Shown: positions 1-13,864 of the stretch, piece after piece | Numbering within the stretch: position 1 is the stretch's first letter | How the letters are laid out: every line of letters begins with the position of its first letter | NCBI GenBank assembly: GCA_033182465.1 | Contig: CP137324.1 | Span: 1,612,001-1,676,000 of the forward strand | From: Sanghuangporus weigelae | Lineage: Eukaryota; Basidiomycota; Agaricomycetes; Hymenochaetales; Hymenochaetaceae | Reading direction: 5' to 3' | Length of the DNA stretch: 64,000 bases | The notes under the pieces: generated by a model | Seen by the model: only the letters and a program-made list of their open reading frames with translations | Database searches by the model: none | What the model was told of the DNA's origin: nothing | Translations under genes and position numbers: made by a program

Positions 1-204
1 TAACTCAAACTTTCCATTCTGAAAGGTTCGGTGATTCAGATGTTTCAGTGAAGCTGGGTTAAGACCCGCAAGATCTATTACAGATAAAATACAACCAACA
101 GAGTGCTGTACCATCGCACCCGTTGTTACAAGAACGCAAGTCCAAAGGCACGAGACCCTAGATATCAATGCTATATTTTCTGTGCGGGCAGACAATAGTC
201 GATT

Positions 205-1854
<1,650 letters not shown>

Positions 1855-2139
1855 TTTTTGAGGGGAAGGAAAGGGGATGAGGAGGCGGACTGGGTGGAGG
1901 GCTCTAAGAGAGGATGGTCGAGTCAACAAGTCAGGGTAAATGCATCCTATGTCATTCGCTGTAATTTATGAAAAAAACTGTTCCCATTGCACACGTGACC
2001 CAATCTGGTATTATATCGTCGTCATCGGCCGAACCCGTTCTTTTGAAACTCGTCCGTTACCGTGCTGAGTGCATAGTATGTATTTGTTCGATTCAATAAT
2101 ATAACTGAAACTTCGAATTTATTTGTCTATCAGAGAGAC

Positions 2140-3053
<914 letters not shown>

Positions 3054-3302
3054 ATTTCTGTAAAACAATGTAACTTTTCATATTGACTATCGGAATCGGA
3101 TTGTTGTCCTGTCTAAGACGCGAATCGAAGACAGTATCGCTTACATAACCATTAGATTAGAGCAGTTCACGGGGCACGTGAAGTTGAACCGCGTTTTTAC
3201 AAGCGCGACTCCCGCTCCCGACACACACTCTTGGTTGGATCACTGGCAGCGCACGGACAAGTAAAGTCCAGAATAGCTTCGGATTTGGCCTACAACGAAG
3301 TA

Positions 3303-5588
3303 ATGGATATATTCCTTCGTGACGAAATGTCCCAAACATCTGAGACTCCTGCCCGGTTTACTGCTACTCGTATTATTCGAGCAAAATCATCGCCTACGAC
3401 ACAAGTCACGACCATCGAACCGGATTGGGATCTGGTATTTCGAGAGACTACGTTCCGCGACAGCAAATCAACTAGCGACGACTTTAAGTCGAAGACGGGC
3501 CCCAGCGACTCTGGTTCTACGTTACATAGCAGTGTTGCAACAGTCTCGCATGGCTTACTCACTCCTCACGGGAGCATTAGTGAGACCCTCATAGAACAAG
3601 ACTACCATAGCACGCAAAGCTCCTTCCCCTCTACGGACTCTGCTAGAGATGTCAGCGACATCTCAGAGATTAGATTTGCTAGCCGCGAAGAATCAGTCCT
3701 ATGTAACGACGAACCGACCTTATACCGTTTTTCACGATCGCGAGCGTCGGAACCTTCTTCAAGTGCTCGCGTATCTTACGTATCCGTTGGAGTGCAAACG
3801 TCTTTGCCCTATACATCGCCGTCGTATGTGTCAACAAGACCACCTTCTCCTATCTCGCCTACTACAACACCAACTACTTCACCGAAGCGCAAACGAAAGG
3901 GAACTCCTGAGTATATTCGCCAGGGAGCCAAACTTGCTCAGGAACTTGCGGAAGACTTAGTGTATGTATCAAATTCGAGCATCTTCCACTCGTTTTCTGA
4001 TTGTGATGCTCATGTTTCTAGTTTCCTTGCTCAAGAAAAGCGACGCCTTAGACGAAGTCTTGCTCGTATCGTACGCAAAGAACGGGACTGTAGGAGCTTT
4101 CTTGTCCCGTTTACTAACGATCCTGAAGAGAAGGATACTGACGACAGTATTTCGGATGAAGATTCTGATTTTGACCGGCTTACACTCTTCCCTCGACACG
4201 GGCCTTTGACTCCTGTCAGCTCTGATCACGAGAACGGCACAAGACCCCAAGCAAAATCTTCGAAACCTCCTAATCATGCTTCATCAACATTACTCGCGCC
4301 AATCAAATATCCATCTACTTCAGATTCTAGATATTTGAGGGCAAATATTGCTCCACAAGACGAGTCCTCTACTCGCGAAAACAACACCGAATCAGCAAGC
4401 ACGGATGGCATGTTGCATATTCCGAATTATACGTATGCAGAGGGCACTGTGACACCAAGCAGTATGACTTCAAGCGAGGAGCGAGCGCAGAGATCCTGTA
4501 ACGACGGCCTTGCTCCAAACCCTGTCCGAGATCCATCAACCTATCTCGTTTGGTTCGACTTAGAGGTGCGGCTGTTCATTTATGCTATGCATGTTGAGTC
4601 TCATTAGCGTCTGGATCCCGGTCCGTCCGACCATCAAGACTACGGATGCCGTTCGTCCTGCTGCTAATATACGCATTCTCGAGATTGCCGTGTTTATCTC
4701 GGATAAGAACTACCAACCACTTGATCGCGGCAAATCGTTCATCGTACATTGGCCTCTTTCTGCTGAGGAGATCGCTCTCGAGATGTCAGAAAGGTAAGAT
4801 CTTAATAGTTCGTGTCTTCGCTACTGACTTCTAGCATCAGAGTACGCGAAATGCATAGAAAGGTCGGAAATATGTTTGCGTTGACTAATATCGTTTTAAT
4901 TCTAATTTGTCATACCATAGTCCGGCCTGCTCGATGCTTATGCAAATACCCCTGCAAAGGATCGCCTAACTCTTCCACAAGTTGAGCGACGCATATGCAG
5001 GTATCTTGAACGACATGATATAGGAACGGATGGACGCGCCATAATGGCAGGTGCTGGTGTCGCCTTCGACCGAGGCATGGTCGTCAGTCATATCTCTCTT
5101 CCCTTCAGTGAATCAATTTACTGACTATATTTATATATATTATTGTCCCGACATCACCTCAGAGACAGCACATGGAAAAGCTCAATGCATATTTTAGTCA
5201 CCAAATTTTCGATACCACGACGCTTTGGGTGAGTATTCGGCTGTGTCGATCGCGCTGATAATCCTCGGACCACGCGCTTACCTGTGATGATCTAAACTTA
5301 GCACGCCATTCGACGCAAGTACAGTCGAACGAAACGCTTCTCCGATTCGTGCGTACACAGGTGCGTGCGATATCAATGAGTTTTTGCGATAACCATCTTA
5401 CATAACCTCTATACAGAGCTATGGACGATATTGTAGAATCTTGCAGAGGTATGCAGCTCTTTGAAATGCTTCATTTGGATCCGCGTGATCCTCAATTATT
5501 ATACACAGAGGCAAAACTTTACTCGGAGCTTGTCTTAAAGCCTACGGGAGAGGTCCAATGGCCAACCCAGTCATCACAAGGAATCTAG
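3303..5588 (+). CDS. disordered N-terminus fused to oligoribonuclease-like DEDDh exonuclease
   Basis: Seven exons (3303-4565, 4639-4793, 4835-4862, 4921-5082, 5163-5228, 5302-5360, 5417-5588) give 634 residues. Residues 1 to about 415 are Ser/Thr-rich and look disordered, with a basic cluster PKRKRKGTPEYIRQGAK near residue 200 and an acidic stretch after it. The C-terminal about 220 residues match the Orn/REX2 family: LVWFDLETT (first D and E of DEDD), RILEIAVFISDKN, MHRKSGLLDAY, GAGVAFDRGMV (third acidic residue) and HRAMDDIVES (His and last Asp). All five catalytic positions appear kept, so the domain may still trim very short RNAs. The usual NS before the third Asp is changed (MAGAG). The longer open frame starts at a TTG (3231), so I take the first ATG at 3303. 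The first intron (4566-4638) is the least certain junction; an earlier acceptor at 4607 breaks the frame. A plain Orn elsewhere in the genome is likely. Confidence 0.75.
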
Positions 5589-6297
5589 TATAATTTGGCT
5601 GCGGATATCAATTCATATCATTCCTATTTTTATATTTTCCTTATGCAGCGAGTCTGACTCGCTTGAGCGCCGCACAGCTTTTCGGGATCTTTCTTTTCGC
5701 ACAGGATGCATACGTACCATTTATTTTTACGACCACGCTTGTGTCTATAACTCCAAAGCTAGTATGAATTCTATCTTGGCGCATGAGGCAGCACGATATC
5801 ACGAAGATGAAAACAATTATGAAGGTTAGCTATACACCCGTTCAATCGCACGTACTTTTTCCTTCTTTCTTTGAAGGTAACACACCGGGCAAAAACTCAT
5901 TTTCGAACCGTGAAAATGTTACCCAGAATGGAAAAAGAGCCAATCGGATGAGAGCTCACCCGTTCCGATCAAAATTTCTAAGGGCGCGGAATGAGTTTTT
6001 GCCCGGTGTGTAAGAATTTATGCATGTGAACAAGAGATGATATGCTACCTTCAAGCTATAATGATGTAATTTCAATAAAGAAAGGTTACACATTGCTTGA
6101 GAAAGACTTGCATAGGTTCTCTCTGTGTGTGAACCATCCATTCCTCTAAATACAGCAAAGTGTTGCAATATGTATCATAGCCTTCCAGTTAAAGGGCAAA
6201 AATTGGAGGATAATCGGCAGAATCCATAATATATTAATGTATTTGGCAAAATTCCCTTTAACGACAAGGAAAGACTGTTGAGATGACGTTGGGAGGA
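5589..6297. other. intergenic, no gene seen outside the 130-bp element
   Basis: Apart from the miniature element at 5881-6010 I see no supported gene here. Short open frames lack motifs, splice logic or plausible starts. The stretch is AT-rich and runs into the long inverted repeat at 6298. Confidence 0.6.
5881..6010. mobile_element. 130-bp foldback miniature element, copy 1 (CACTA-like ends)
   Basis: A 130-bp element with terminal inverted repeats CACACCGGGCAAAAACTCAT and its complement at the other end, flanked by a 3-bp direct duplication TAA (5878-5880 and 6011-6013). It has no coding capacity. A second copy lies in opposite orientation at 15298-15427 and differs at only about 2 of 130 positions. 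CAC-starting ends with 3-bp target duplications fit the CMC (CACTA/Plavaka-like) group; the superfamily is inferred from ends only. Confidence 0.9.
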
Positions 6298-6696
6298 CAC
6301 TGGAGACAAGAGGGACCGAGCCAGGAGACTTTAAGGCCTTTGGACATGATGATGATTTGTCCATTGCAAGAGCAACTGCTAGTATCTTATGATGTAGGGC
6401 ACGTTTTTGCATGGCTGTAGGCTATGCGAAGTCTTCTCTTCTATTCTCACGGTTTGGTGAAGTGAAAAAAGCAATGATTCAATAGTCGGAGATGATTCAT
6501 TCAATAGTCGGAGTCCGACGGTGATCGTTGCTTCATTTTTTCACTTCAAGAGATCGTGAGAATAAGTCAACAGCCATGCAAGAACGTGCCATGCATCATA
6601 AGATACTGGCAGTTGCTCTTGCAATATTAATGGACAAATCATCATCATGTCCAAAGGCCTTAAAGTCTCCTGGCTTGGTCCCTCTTGTCTCCAGTG
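6298..6696. repeat. 400-bp inverted repeat (foldback)
   Basis: Left arm about 6298-6480 and right arm about 6522-6696 are near-perfect inverted copies, meeting at a short centre that holds two direct copies of ATTCAATAGTCGGAG. The outer ends read CACTGGAGACAAGAGGGACC on the left and its complement on the right. A 6-bp in-frame insertion and a few point differences separate the arms. Each arm can encode an outward-facing short peptide with the same core (HHKILAVALA, then MDKSSSCPKALKSPG), which may be chance. I find no clear target-site duplication, so it may be a foldback element or an inverted duplication of local DNA. Confidence 0.85.
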
Positions 6697-6984
6697 CCCT
6701 ACAATTTTTTAAGCGACCGTATAGCTTGTCCTGCATCTTTTCTTTGTCAATACGCCTGGTTGCTTGGATTCGAACGCGGTACGTCCTTTCCTTGTTCTCG
6801 AATCTGCCCTCGTTCCATGCTGACAGTACCTGCTAGGATGCTCAAGTACCAAACATGCTTGAGAAATAAGAGCAGACACAGGCACCAGGTGGAAGCAATG
6901 GATCCCGTCACGAAATGCTGGTCATCGCAAGTGTCATTCATGTATTGCAGCATATAGTCCCTGACAATCACCTGCCAGGCCTGG

Positions 6985-7691
6985 TTGGTTGCCCTCTTCG
7001 TGTCGAACATCACTGGTAGCACATCTTCCCTCGCGATGAATTTCATCGTTTCTGGCTCTTGCCTTCACTTCCTCGCCGAGGCTCTTGGAGAAGAACGCAT
7101 CACTCTCGCCTCCATCGCCCTCGCCATTATTGTATCTTCTTATAAGACTTACCTCGGAGGACATGTAGTCATATTCTTTCTCTATGTATCGATTGTTTCA
7201 ATTGGCGGTGGCATGTTCTTGTTGATTGCTTTGCGTAGACTTCGGTCCGCGGGGCGGAATAACATTTGTACAAGGGCATTTACCATGGTGAGTTTCGTCT
7301 ACATTCTTCGTCGACATTCTCTGTGTGACATGTCTCTCTGGCAGGCAACTCTGATCTTGAGACAATTGCTTGACAATGGTATAATCCCGATAGAAACTAA
7401 TTCCTTTCCGAGCACCTTGCATGATCTTGGTTCTTTTCGTGGCATCATTCATCATGTCTCTTTGGCTACAGTCAACCGGGATTCGGACTCCTGAACCCAA
7501 TGAATTATGCTTCAAATGATCGCTGCGATGGAGCTTCCTTTGTCGCATTCGTTCTGTACTGGGGCGGCGCAGTGTTTCTCGTCGCATATGTAGTCGTCAC
7601 TATGATGATCTCTTCTTCTGAAACACCCATCTTCGCAAAACTTGCTGGTGTGGTATATGGCGCACGTATAGTGGTAGCTCTCTTTGGATAG
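6985..7691 (+). pseudogene. remnant of a seven-helix (DUF6533-like) membrane protein gene
   Basis: Several hydrophobic segments lie on the plus strand: RITLASIALAIIVSSYKTY, then a segment ending in IALRRLRSAGRNN, an intron with clean GT..AG ends (about 7288-7344), then ATLILRQLLDNG, and after a further gap FVLYWGGAVFLVAYVVVTMM and IFAKLAGVVYGARIVV ending at a stop at 7691. The order (helix, basic loop, LxxLLxxG helix, last two helices) resembles the C-terminal half of the mushroom DUF6533-type seven-helix proteins, of which a fuller example lies at 27079-28943. No convincing start codon or N-terminal helices were found upstream, where the inverted repeat sits. The open frame at 6985 begins with GTG or TTG rather than ATG. 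It could also be a diverged intact gene with unusual splicing. Confidence 0.3.
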
Positions 7692-8939
7692 TAAGACAAG
7701 GTCTTTTATTCCGCGTACCTGCTGGTAAGCAATCATCAATATTTTTCGAAAGTTAGTCCTGATGTTCGGTCTTTTCCTCGTAGACATTTGAGCGACCATT
7801 CGAATTCCCACTGCTTTCGTATTGCTTTCGTTGGTTTTTGAATTAATATACTTGATTGGATCGGATTCGGAAACATAAGAATTTTTTGGCCAAGTCAATT
7901 TAGTGTACGAGATTATTCTGGTCTTAATCCACGGAGTCTATCCTTATGAATTATTGGGTGATACTTCATGAAGCATCACGAAGCTTTGACTTGCGATTAT
8001 CATTCTGAAGCCGAGACTCGTTGTCTTCCTCGGAACATTGCCTGCACAGCCTATTCCATGCTTTAATAAGAATATAGGATTAGGACCTGATTTGGAAGTA
8101 GAAAATGCAACACATCCGACTTTACGAACTTCACTTTGCAACACAGAGAAAAGCCGCCGGGAGGATATGTTGAATTTGATGTGAAACGAGGGGCTTGCAC
8201 GTAACGAATGTAATCCTTTGGGCGGACAACCCATGATGTTTAACTAGGACACGAGCATGCATTAGGACTCCGGAGAAAGGGTATGGTCATCACGGAGCAC
8301 ATACCGATGCAATAAATGATCCCAAGCTTTTGGTTATTCACCCGGCCTACTGTTGAGTTTCAATATGCTATTTTCGCTCCGGAGAATCGACAGGTGGCAT
8401 ATGGCTCGAGTTCATCATTAATCAAATCATTGATCACTTCGTTATCATATTCTGAGCTGGTCAAGCTCTCTGTGAGTACTTGTCGACAAGATATCGACTT
8501 CTTGAGCTGTTACTGAGGGCACTTCATGGCATGATCTTCACATGCAAACGTATGAATGTTCAGCCAGACAGTCTCGTAAATACTTACAATCCGGTGTAGT
8601 GTACTCAGTTGCGGTGGTGGCGTTGCAACAACTCTGAATGTCGCGAGATTGACGAAAACTCTTCCGGCATTAACAATCACAATCACAAATTATGAGCGCG
8701 CTAGACACACCTTACTCATCTAATCCATCATGCAAGCAAATTTTCCACGCATACCTTATAGAAAATGTGATTCAAACCACTATGCATACAGGGAAAGTCG
8801 TTTGCACATCCTTCCGAGGCAAAATAAATCCATCTGTGTCCTTCATCAGTGCCAGGGACAAGCCCACCTTTATCGCAGCAGTTCGAAAGCATCCCAGAGA
8901 GCAATCCGACCATTCATCCGGAAAACTAATAACATATGA
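7692..8939. other. intergenic, no gene seen
   Basis: About 1.25 kb between the decayed membrane-protein stretch and the hAT-like element. Open frames are short, overlap on both strands and show no family motif or splice pattern I trust. Confidence 0.5.
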
Positions 8940-8947
8940 GGTGTTGT

Positions 8948-9551
8948 TAGTGTTCCGACCGTATGCGTATAATGCGTATACGGCCGTATCGTATCGTATA
9001 AGAGAAAAATAAGAAAATATACGGCCCGTATATATACGTCCGTATCCCATATAGAGTTGGGAAAGAAATGCCGTATACGGAACTCCACCTCGCACGCTCT
9101 TTGGAAGGGTATTTGTCCCTGCCTTCCATGCGGGGAGCAGATTTTTTTCTTTGGAAATCATAATTTGAGTGTTACCAAGCACGGCAGGACTGGTGTCAGC
9201 GAAAATTTTGGCAATATGCAACCAGGTAAGCGATTATTCGCACACATCCGGTGATCACATATACGCTGATCTGCTCGGACAGCTATGAAAATCATCCCTA
9301 AGCACCATTATCAGTGAACAGAACCTTCATTGCATCGAGATAGACTTTGAACACTTTGAAAAAATATTTGTTAGTATGTCCTGATGTGGTAGAGTTACGG
9401 AACCTCCGTATACGCCGTATTCCCGTATACGGGTGTTCCGTATCCGTATGAGACCTTGACCACCAAATATACGGCCGTATTTCATACGGTCGTATCCGTA
9501 TAAGACTCGAGTTATACGGCCGTATCCGTATACGATACGGTCGGAACCCTA
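8948..9551. mobile_element. hAT-like miniature element, copy A (intact, not interrupted)
   Basis: A 604-bp element bounded by TAGTGTTCCGACCGTAT on the left and the complement of TAGGGTTCCGACCGTAT on the right, flanked by a perfect 8-bp direct repeat GGTGTTGT (8940-8947 and 9552-9559). The subterminal parts are packed with CGTATACGG / CCGTATA units in both orientations, as expected for hAT subterminal transposase-binding repeats. No transposase frame is present, so it is non-autonomous. The 8-bp duplication and the TAGGG-type ends support hAT. It carries the undisturbed sequence at the point where copy B was later entered by another element. Confidence 0.9.
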
Positions 9552-9559
9552 GGTGTTGT

Positions 9560-11894
9560 CTTCGACCTCTTTCTATATATCATTTTCGTGAACTGCAGAA
9601 ATGTATCTTCGCGTCTCCTTCACGAGATAGTGCAAGTAATCGCTCATATCCTCTTCAGCGGACTTTCCAGAAGGGAGATTACTGAAACTGATGCTCGCTA
9701 TCTCCTGAGCAGGAGACATCTCGAGACAGATTTTTTGTTGTTCAACGTTACCCGATAGAACTGAAGACAAGGGCATACTGCTCAGCCTTGAACCTATCTT
9801 TTTCAATGGCGTCATATATGATGCAGTGATGCATCATAGGAGCACCGTTGGCTCTCAGAACAATGACTGGGATTCCAATCAAATCATAATATATCACCGA
9901 CGGGATGCGGCTGTTCCTAAAGAATTGCCGTGAGGATCTACAGATGTTTTAAACGAAACTGCTTATCATCACGCTCAAGACGTGCTATAGTAAAATCCCA
10001 CTCACCTACTTACATTGTCACATAACGTACCTCACCCGAACGAATAATTGAATAAGAGTCCGCGCTGTGTTCAATCCTACGTTGATACATATAACAAGAG
10101 TGACTTTGGTCCCAAGGTAACGCTCCACTCCGAGAATGGGCGTATTGATGTTGCATGAAGGCATCGTTGAAAGACGAGGAATTATGTGGGTACAGGATGG
10201 GCTCCTTGAGGTTCCGGCCATCATAATCAAATTGGCGCATAAAAAGCGAGACCATAGATTATTTGTACTACACACACGAGCGTGCGTTCCTCATATCAGG
10301 ATGGACTCACCTAAATATATAATAATGCACAAGTGAGTGATTTGCCGATATAAGATGACGATAGACATCTCTTTGCAAGATTTCTGATTGTCAGATCTGC
10401 AGGAAGCTTGAATGGCCATCAAGCATACGGCCGTATTGTGTCATGTTCAATGAAACATAGGCTTTCCAGACTTGCGAGACGATTGTGATACCTTTTTGCG
10501 CAGCAAATAACGTGTACTTGAGTCTGGGAAAGGCACGAACATACCCGGACAGGATTTGTTGACGACAAACGAGACACGCGTGACGACCTCAAGCGAACAA
10601 AGACCACCCGTTTCTGTCATACCAGAATTCATTTGTCGGAGAAGTTCTCTGCGCGCGAATTTGAAAGAAGAACGACGGGAACACCGGCTCTGACCTCGGT
10701 TGTGTTCAGTATCGCGCATCGCACTATGATCAAATGAAGGTATTGGGATACCACACGGGTTTAAAATTATAATATGTTTTAGCGCCTTGGGGAAGATATC
10801 TGCGTCATTCGCGATGGTGGCGAACTAGAGATGATGGGTGCTCAGCCTGAGGGTCTACGGTGCAACGGCGCGTAATTGTACGAAATTAGATGAATTGCTG
10901 CAGGCGTCATCTACGGCGGACCGTTTCTAACGTACCTTGTGATCCAAAGACGGAAGGAAGCGCCATAGACTCCGACGCTACTTACCATTACCTACCTCTC
11001 TTCGTCAAGTCAAGTGAGCTGGAATGTGCATCTTATTAGGTCCCATGCCGTACCCAGGACACGATTCGTTAAAAATGCACAACAAAAAAGAACAAAGAAG
11101 CACTTTCTGGATCAGCTCCGAAGAGATGCACATGATCTCGAGCTATCATTTTCTGATTATGGTTGCACCGCCCTTTGAAGAATAGTCAAGTCAAGCAGTA
11201 GTCAAGCATTTATTGGACTGATTCCGAGTCCGAAGATGAGCCACGTTGAGGTGGCACGGCCGCCGTTGCGGACTACGGAGTGTTGCAGATCAGATATAGA
11301 GAAACCATGGCGTATTAATGTGTGCTGGTAGCGTATACACGAAAACCGACGCTCTGAATGAGGATAAGTATGTCGAGACGTTGGTCAATGGTAAAAAATG
11401 AAGCGAGTCGAAATGCCAGGAAGGACGCTCCCGGGAGCACGTGCTTATGTTTTTCGGAGAGCACAGACGACGCCTCCGTTGCACGGCTCGGATGGTTGCT
11501 CCTGACGGCGACCGGTTATGCTTTGATGGCAACAAAAAAACCAACAAAAATGAAATGCATCAAATCGGAATCAGGCAGGTTACTGGCTACCTTCCAAGAA
11601 CACACAGATGGAATTGTGGATTGGCTCGGCAACATGATGCTGTAACAATCGGCCACGGGGACAGGTCCAGGACTGACTACAAATAAGCGCAGCACTCGGA
11701 TGCCTTGTCTTCATTCATTTCCCCCTCTTTACTTACACATTCTTCTCCTTCCCTCTCTTCACTTTCTTTCTTGTTCTTTCCTTAGGCCGGGTGCCGCTCT
11801 CGTTCAGTTTCCCTCAGGTCTCGCCAGCAAGAACTGCGCTCTCGGATTGCATTCATTTTTTGGTGTTAAATAAAGAAGAAAAATCTCAGTCACA
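9560..11894. other. intergenic, no gene supported
   Basis: About 2.3 kb. Minus-strand open frames around 9573-9815 and 10010-10720 have some hydrophobic and Ser-rich parts and could be relics of another membrane-protein gene, but no motif or coherent exon chain is visible. A stray CATACGGCCGTATTG at about 10423 resembles the hAT-like subterminal repeat. The last 200 bp before 11895 are pyrimidine-rich (11700-11790), as often seen just upstream of fungal start codons, and probably are the promoter and leader of the protease gene. Confidence 0.5.
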
Positions 11895-13864
11895 ATGCAA
11901 CTCATCGTGTCTTTTTCCACACTTCTGGCAGGCTTACTTCTCGCCATATCCCTTGCAAACGATGTCCAAGCTCGTCCGTACAGGCGCAATGCGGGAATGG
12001 TCAACCTTCCTCTCAAGCGCATCGAACAAGCTAGGAGTGATGTGCATCCGCAAGTGGTGAGTTTGCACGTTGTTGAAGCCACGTATTGGCCCGGTTTAAT
12101 TTCATTGTTCTCGTTGGCTTGGCACTTCGAATTTTACGAAACAATAGCTCCTCCAACAACACATGAATCGTGGTGTCAAGCGCTTCGCACGCATGACGGG
12201 CCGAGCTGCGCCGTCCGACTTGGAATTGCGCGAGAATCTCCATAAGCGTATGTATATTCCTGCAGGTGGACGCAAGCCGCTAGGTGGCAAGCGAGAGGGA
12301 TTTGAAAGGCGTTTCAATCGTGAGGGCACGAAGCCTTTATCCAACGCAGCCAACCAGGCTAAATCACTTTCCACTTCCTCCACAACGGACTCCTCGCAAT
12401 CGGATGATGCGACTCTTACTCTCGGTCAGATCATCGATGCTCTTACCGAGCTTGCAAACAGCGGGAATGATTTACATCGCAACAACCATAACAAGAGTGA
12501 GTCGGAGATCATTATTGTATCATTAATAGCTCTGAACAATGTGGTGTCGGAATAGATCACGGAAATAGCAATAACGGAGGCACCAATAATGGCGATGCGA
12601 CGGCGTCCGCTGCGAGCAACGCTACCGCGACGGCTACTGATGCTACGTCAACTGCATCTAGCAGTACTAGGTACATCTTTGCCTGTTCATTAAAAATTAA
12701 CGTCTAACACCCTTTCACAGCGAAGGGATTCCTCAGGCCGATATTGACGCCGCGTTAGATGGCGGCCTGACTGCGGCAGAAGATCCCTCCGCGGATAACT
12801 CCCTTGGCCTTGATATCGAGTAAGTACCGCTGTTCCATTGAATTGATTGGAGCATGTGCTCAAGGTTTCTTGTGCGCAGAGCCAATGATGTCGGATATAT
12901 CGCTACCGTTCAGATCGGCACTCCGGGAGCGGACTTCAAGATCCTCATGGATTCAGGTTCTGCTGATTTCTGGGTAGGCTCGGAGAATTGCCAGTCCGAA
13001 GATGGTGGAGACTGTGGCAATCATCAGTTCCTCGGCTCCGACTCGTCTTCATCCTTCGTCGACACAGGCGAGCAATTCCAGGTCACGTATGGCTCCGGTG
13101 CGGTTGCCGGCAACATCATTACAGACGATGTGAACTTTGCTGGTCTCAGCCTCCCTGCGCACACTTTCGGTGTGGCTACGGCGGAGAGTGTGCAGTTCTC
13201 GAGCGACACAACGTCCTTCGATGGTCTTATGGGTCTCGCGCAATCGACACTTTCTAATCAGGGTGTCCTTACACCCGTTGAGTCTCTTGCCCAGAGCGGC
13301 ACCATTTCCGCAGCGATCACTTCGTTCAAGCTCGGGCGCATTGCAGATGGGACTAATGATGGTCAGGTCACCTTTGGAGGACTTGACACAAGCAAGTTCG
13401 ATCAGGCAACATTAACTACGATCGATAACGTGAGCCAACAGGGCTTCTGGGAGGGCGACATGGATTCTATCACCGTCGATGGCCAGGATCTTGGTCTCAA
13501 TGGTCGATCTGCCATCCTTGACACCGGCACAACGCTCATCATCGCCCCGCCCGACGATGCCACTGCGGTCCACGCCGCTATCCCGGGCGCGCAATCGGAT
13601 GGCCAAGGTGGATTCACGATTCCGTGCACTACTTCGTCTCAAATTGCTCTTAGTTTTGGTGGTCGCAGCTTCGCGATCGACCCGCGTGACATGCTCTTCC
13701 TCCCCGTGGACCAGAACGATCCTACTGGCGACTGCGTCTCGGGTATCTCCGCTGGCCAAATTGGGGGTGCCACTGAATGGCTTGTCGGCGACGTCTTCCT
13801 CAAGAACGTCTACTTCTCCACCGATGTCGATAATAACTCCATCCAGCTTGCTAACCTTGTTTAG
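11895..13864 (+). CDS. secreted pepsin-like aspartic protease (family A1)
   Basis: Acid endopeptidase, expected to be secreted as a zymogen. Exons 11895-12056, 12148-12496, 12556-12670, 12721-12819 and 12880-13864 give 569 residues. The start has a signal peptide (hydrophobic core STLLAGLLLAISLA ending near VQARP). A long propeptide of about 230 residues follows, including a low-complexity Asn/Gly and Ala/Thr/Ser stretch. The mature domain begins near NDVGYIATVQIGTPG. The first catalytic motif is ILMDSGSADFWVG (DSG instead of DTG, common in basidiomycete polyporopepsins) and the second is AILDTGTTLIIAP. The flap Tyr lies in QVTYGSGAVAG. A late Cys pair (IPCTTS, GDCVSG) can form the usual disulphide. 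The end VGDVFLKNVYFSTD is typical. It stands alone between repeat-rich stretches. Confidence 0.93.

Noticed and set aside
3231-3302. Upstream extension of the exonuclease fusion gene
   Set aside because: The open frame begins at TTG (3231); the first real ATG is at 3303, and the extra residues show no conservation signal.
8948-9551. CGTATACGG arrays as CRISPR, telomere or centromere repeats
   Set aside because: Units are irregular, lie in both orientations and are confined between matching inverted ends with 8-bp target duplications, so they are subterminal repeats of a hAT-like element.
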